NCBI GenBank assembly: GCA_002438625.1
Contig: DJPS01000025.1
Location: 1-23,219 of the forward strand
Reading direction: 5' to 3'
DNA: 23,219 nucleotides
DNA from: Christensenella sp. UBA6406
GTDB lineage: Bacteria > Bacillota > Clostridia > Christensenellales > UBA1242
The translations under genes and the position numbers were made by a program. Each line of letters starts with the position of its first letter. Position 1 is the stretch's first letter. Shown here piece after piece: positions 23,191 to 23,219 of this stretch. Below the pieces are notes generated by a model that was not told the DNA's origin, ran no database searches, and saw only the letters and a list, made by a program, of their open reading frames with translations.

Positions 23191-23219
23191 GCAAAATGAA
23201 GTGAACCCCAAAAGTTGGA

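Overview
The window is a very AT-rich stretch of a low-GC Bacillota genome, most likely a Clostridia-type anaerobe. Support comes from A/T-biased codon use, strong AGGAGG-like ribosome sites, canonical sigma-A promoters (TTGACA/TATAAT with 17 bp spacers), U-tract terminators and a spoIVFA-spoIVFB pair, which points to endospore formation. Stop codons and protein families look standard. I see no tRNA, rRNA, insertion sequence or CRISPR array.

Left arm (1-5.3 kb), accessory: a 5'-truncated AAA ATPase followed by an RloB-family TOPRIM protein (an AbiL-like defence pair); a cysteine-rich small protein with a two-repeat DUF11 protein; and an AAA/DUF4143 ATPase preceded by four 14-bp repeats at an exact 32-bp period. 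Then comes a minus-strand structured RNA of about 170 nt with 6S-like architecture, and a very basic 98-aa low-complexity protein.

Middle (5.5-12.8 kb): valS, a two-helix membrane protein, and a 0.75-kb stretch without ORFs. That stretch has all the parts of a large minus-strand noncoding RNA of about 600 nt: a near-consensus extended -10 promoter, a G.U-containing terminator, internal hairpins, possible 5'/3' closure and three identical 30-nt repeats. A histidine phosphatase with its own promoter is divergent to it. YkvI-type transporter, SpoIVFB and SpoIVFA genes follow on the minus strand.

NAD block (12.9-21.2 kb), all minus strand and read from the right: pncA, pncB, a Nudix hydrolase, nadE, nadD, pncC, nrtR, nadK. 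Together they cover nicotinamide to nicotinate (PncA), NaMN (PncB), NaAD (NadD), NAD (NadE) and NADP (NadK), with NMN recycling by PncC and a dedicated NrtR sensor-repressor. A consensus promoter with a tandem repeat over the start site precedes pncA, an internal promoter may precede nadD, and a strong terminator follows nadK.

Right arm (21.3-23.2 kb): three tandem mini-XRE regulators, two of them near-identical, divergent to a DUF1273/SLOG protein. At the edge is another minus-strand structured RNA of about 190 nt with promoter, closing stem and terminator. A 10-nt unpaired segment of this RNA is perfectly complementary to the predicted 10-nt loop of the 6S-like RNA, so the two might pair in trans. 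The three noncoding RNAs and the 32-bp-phased array are the best candidates for undescribed biology here.
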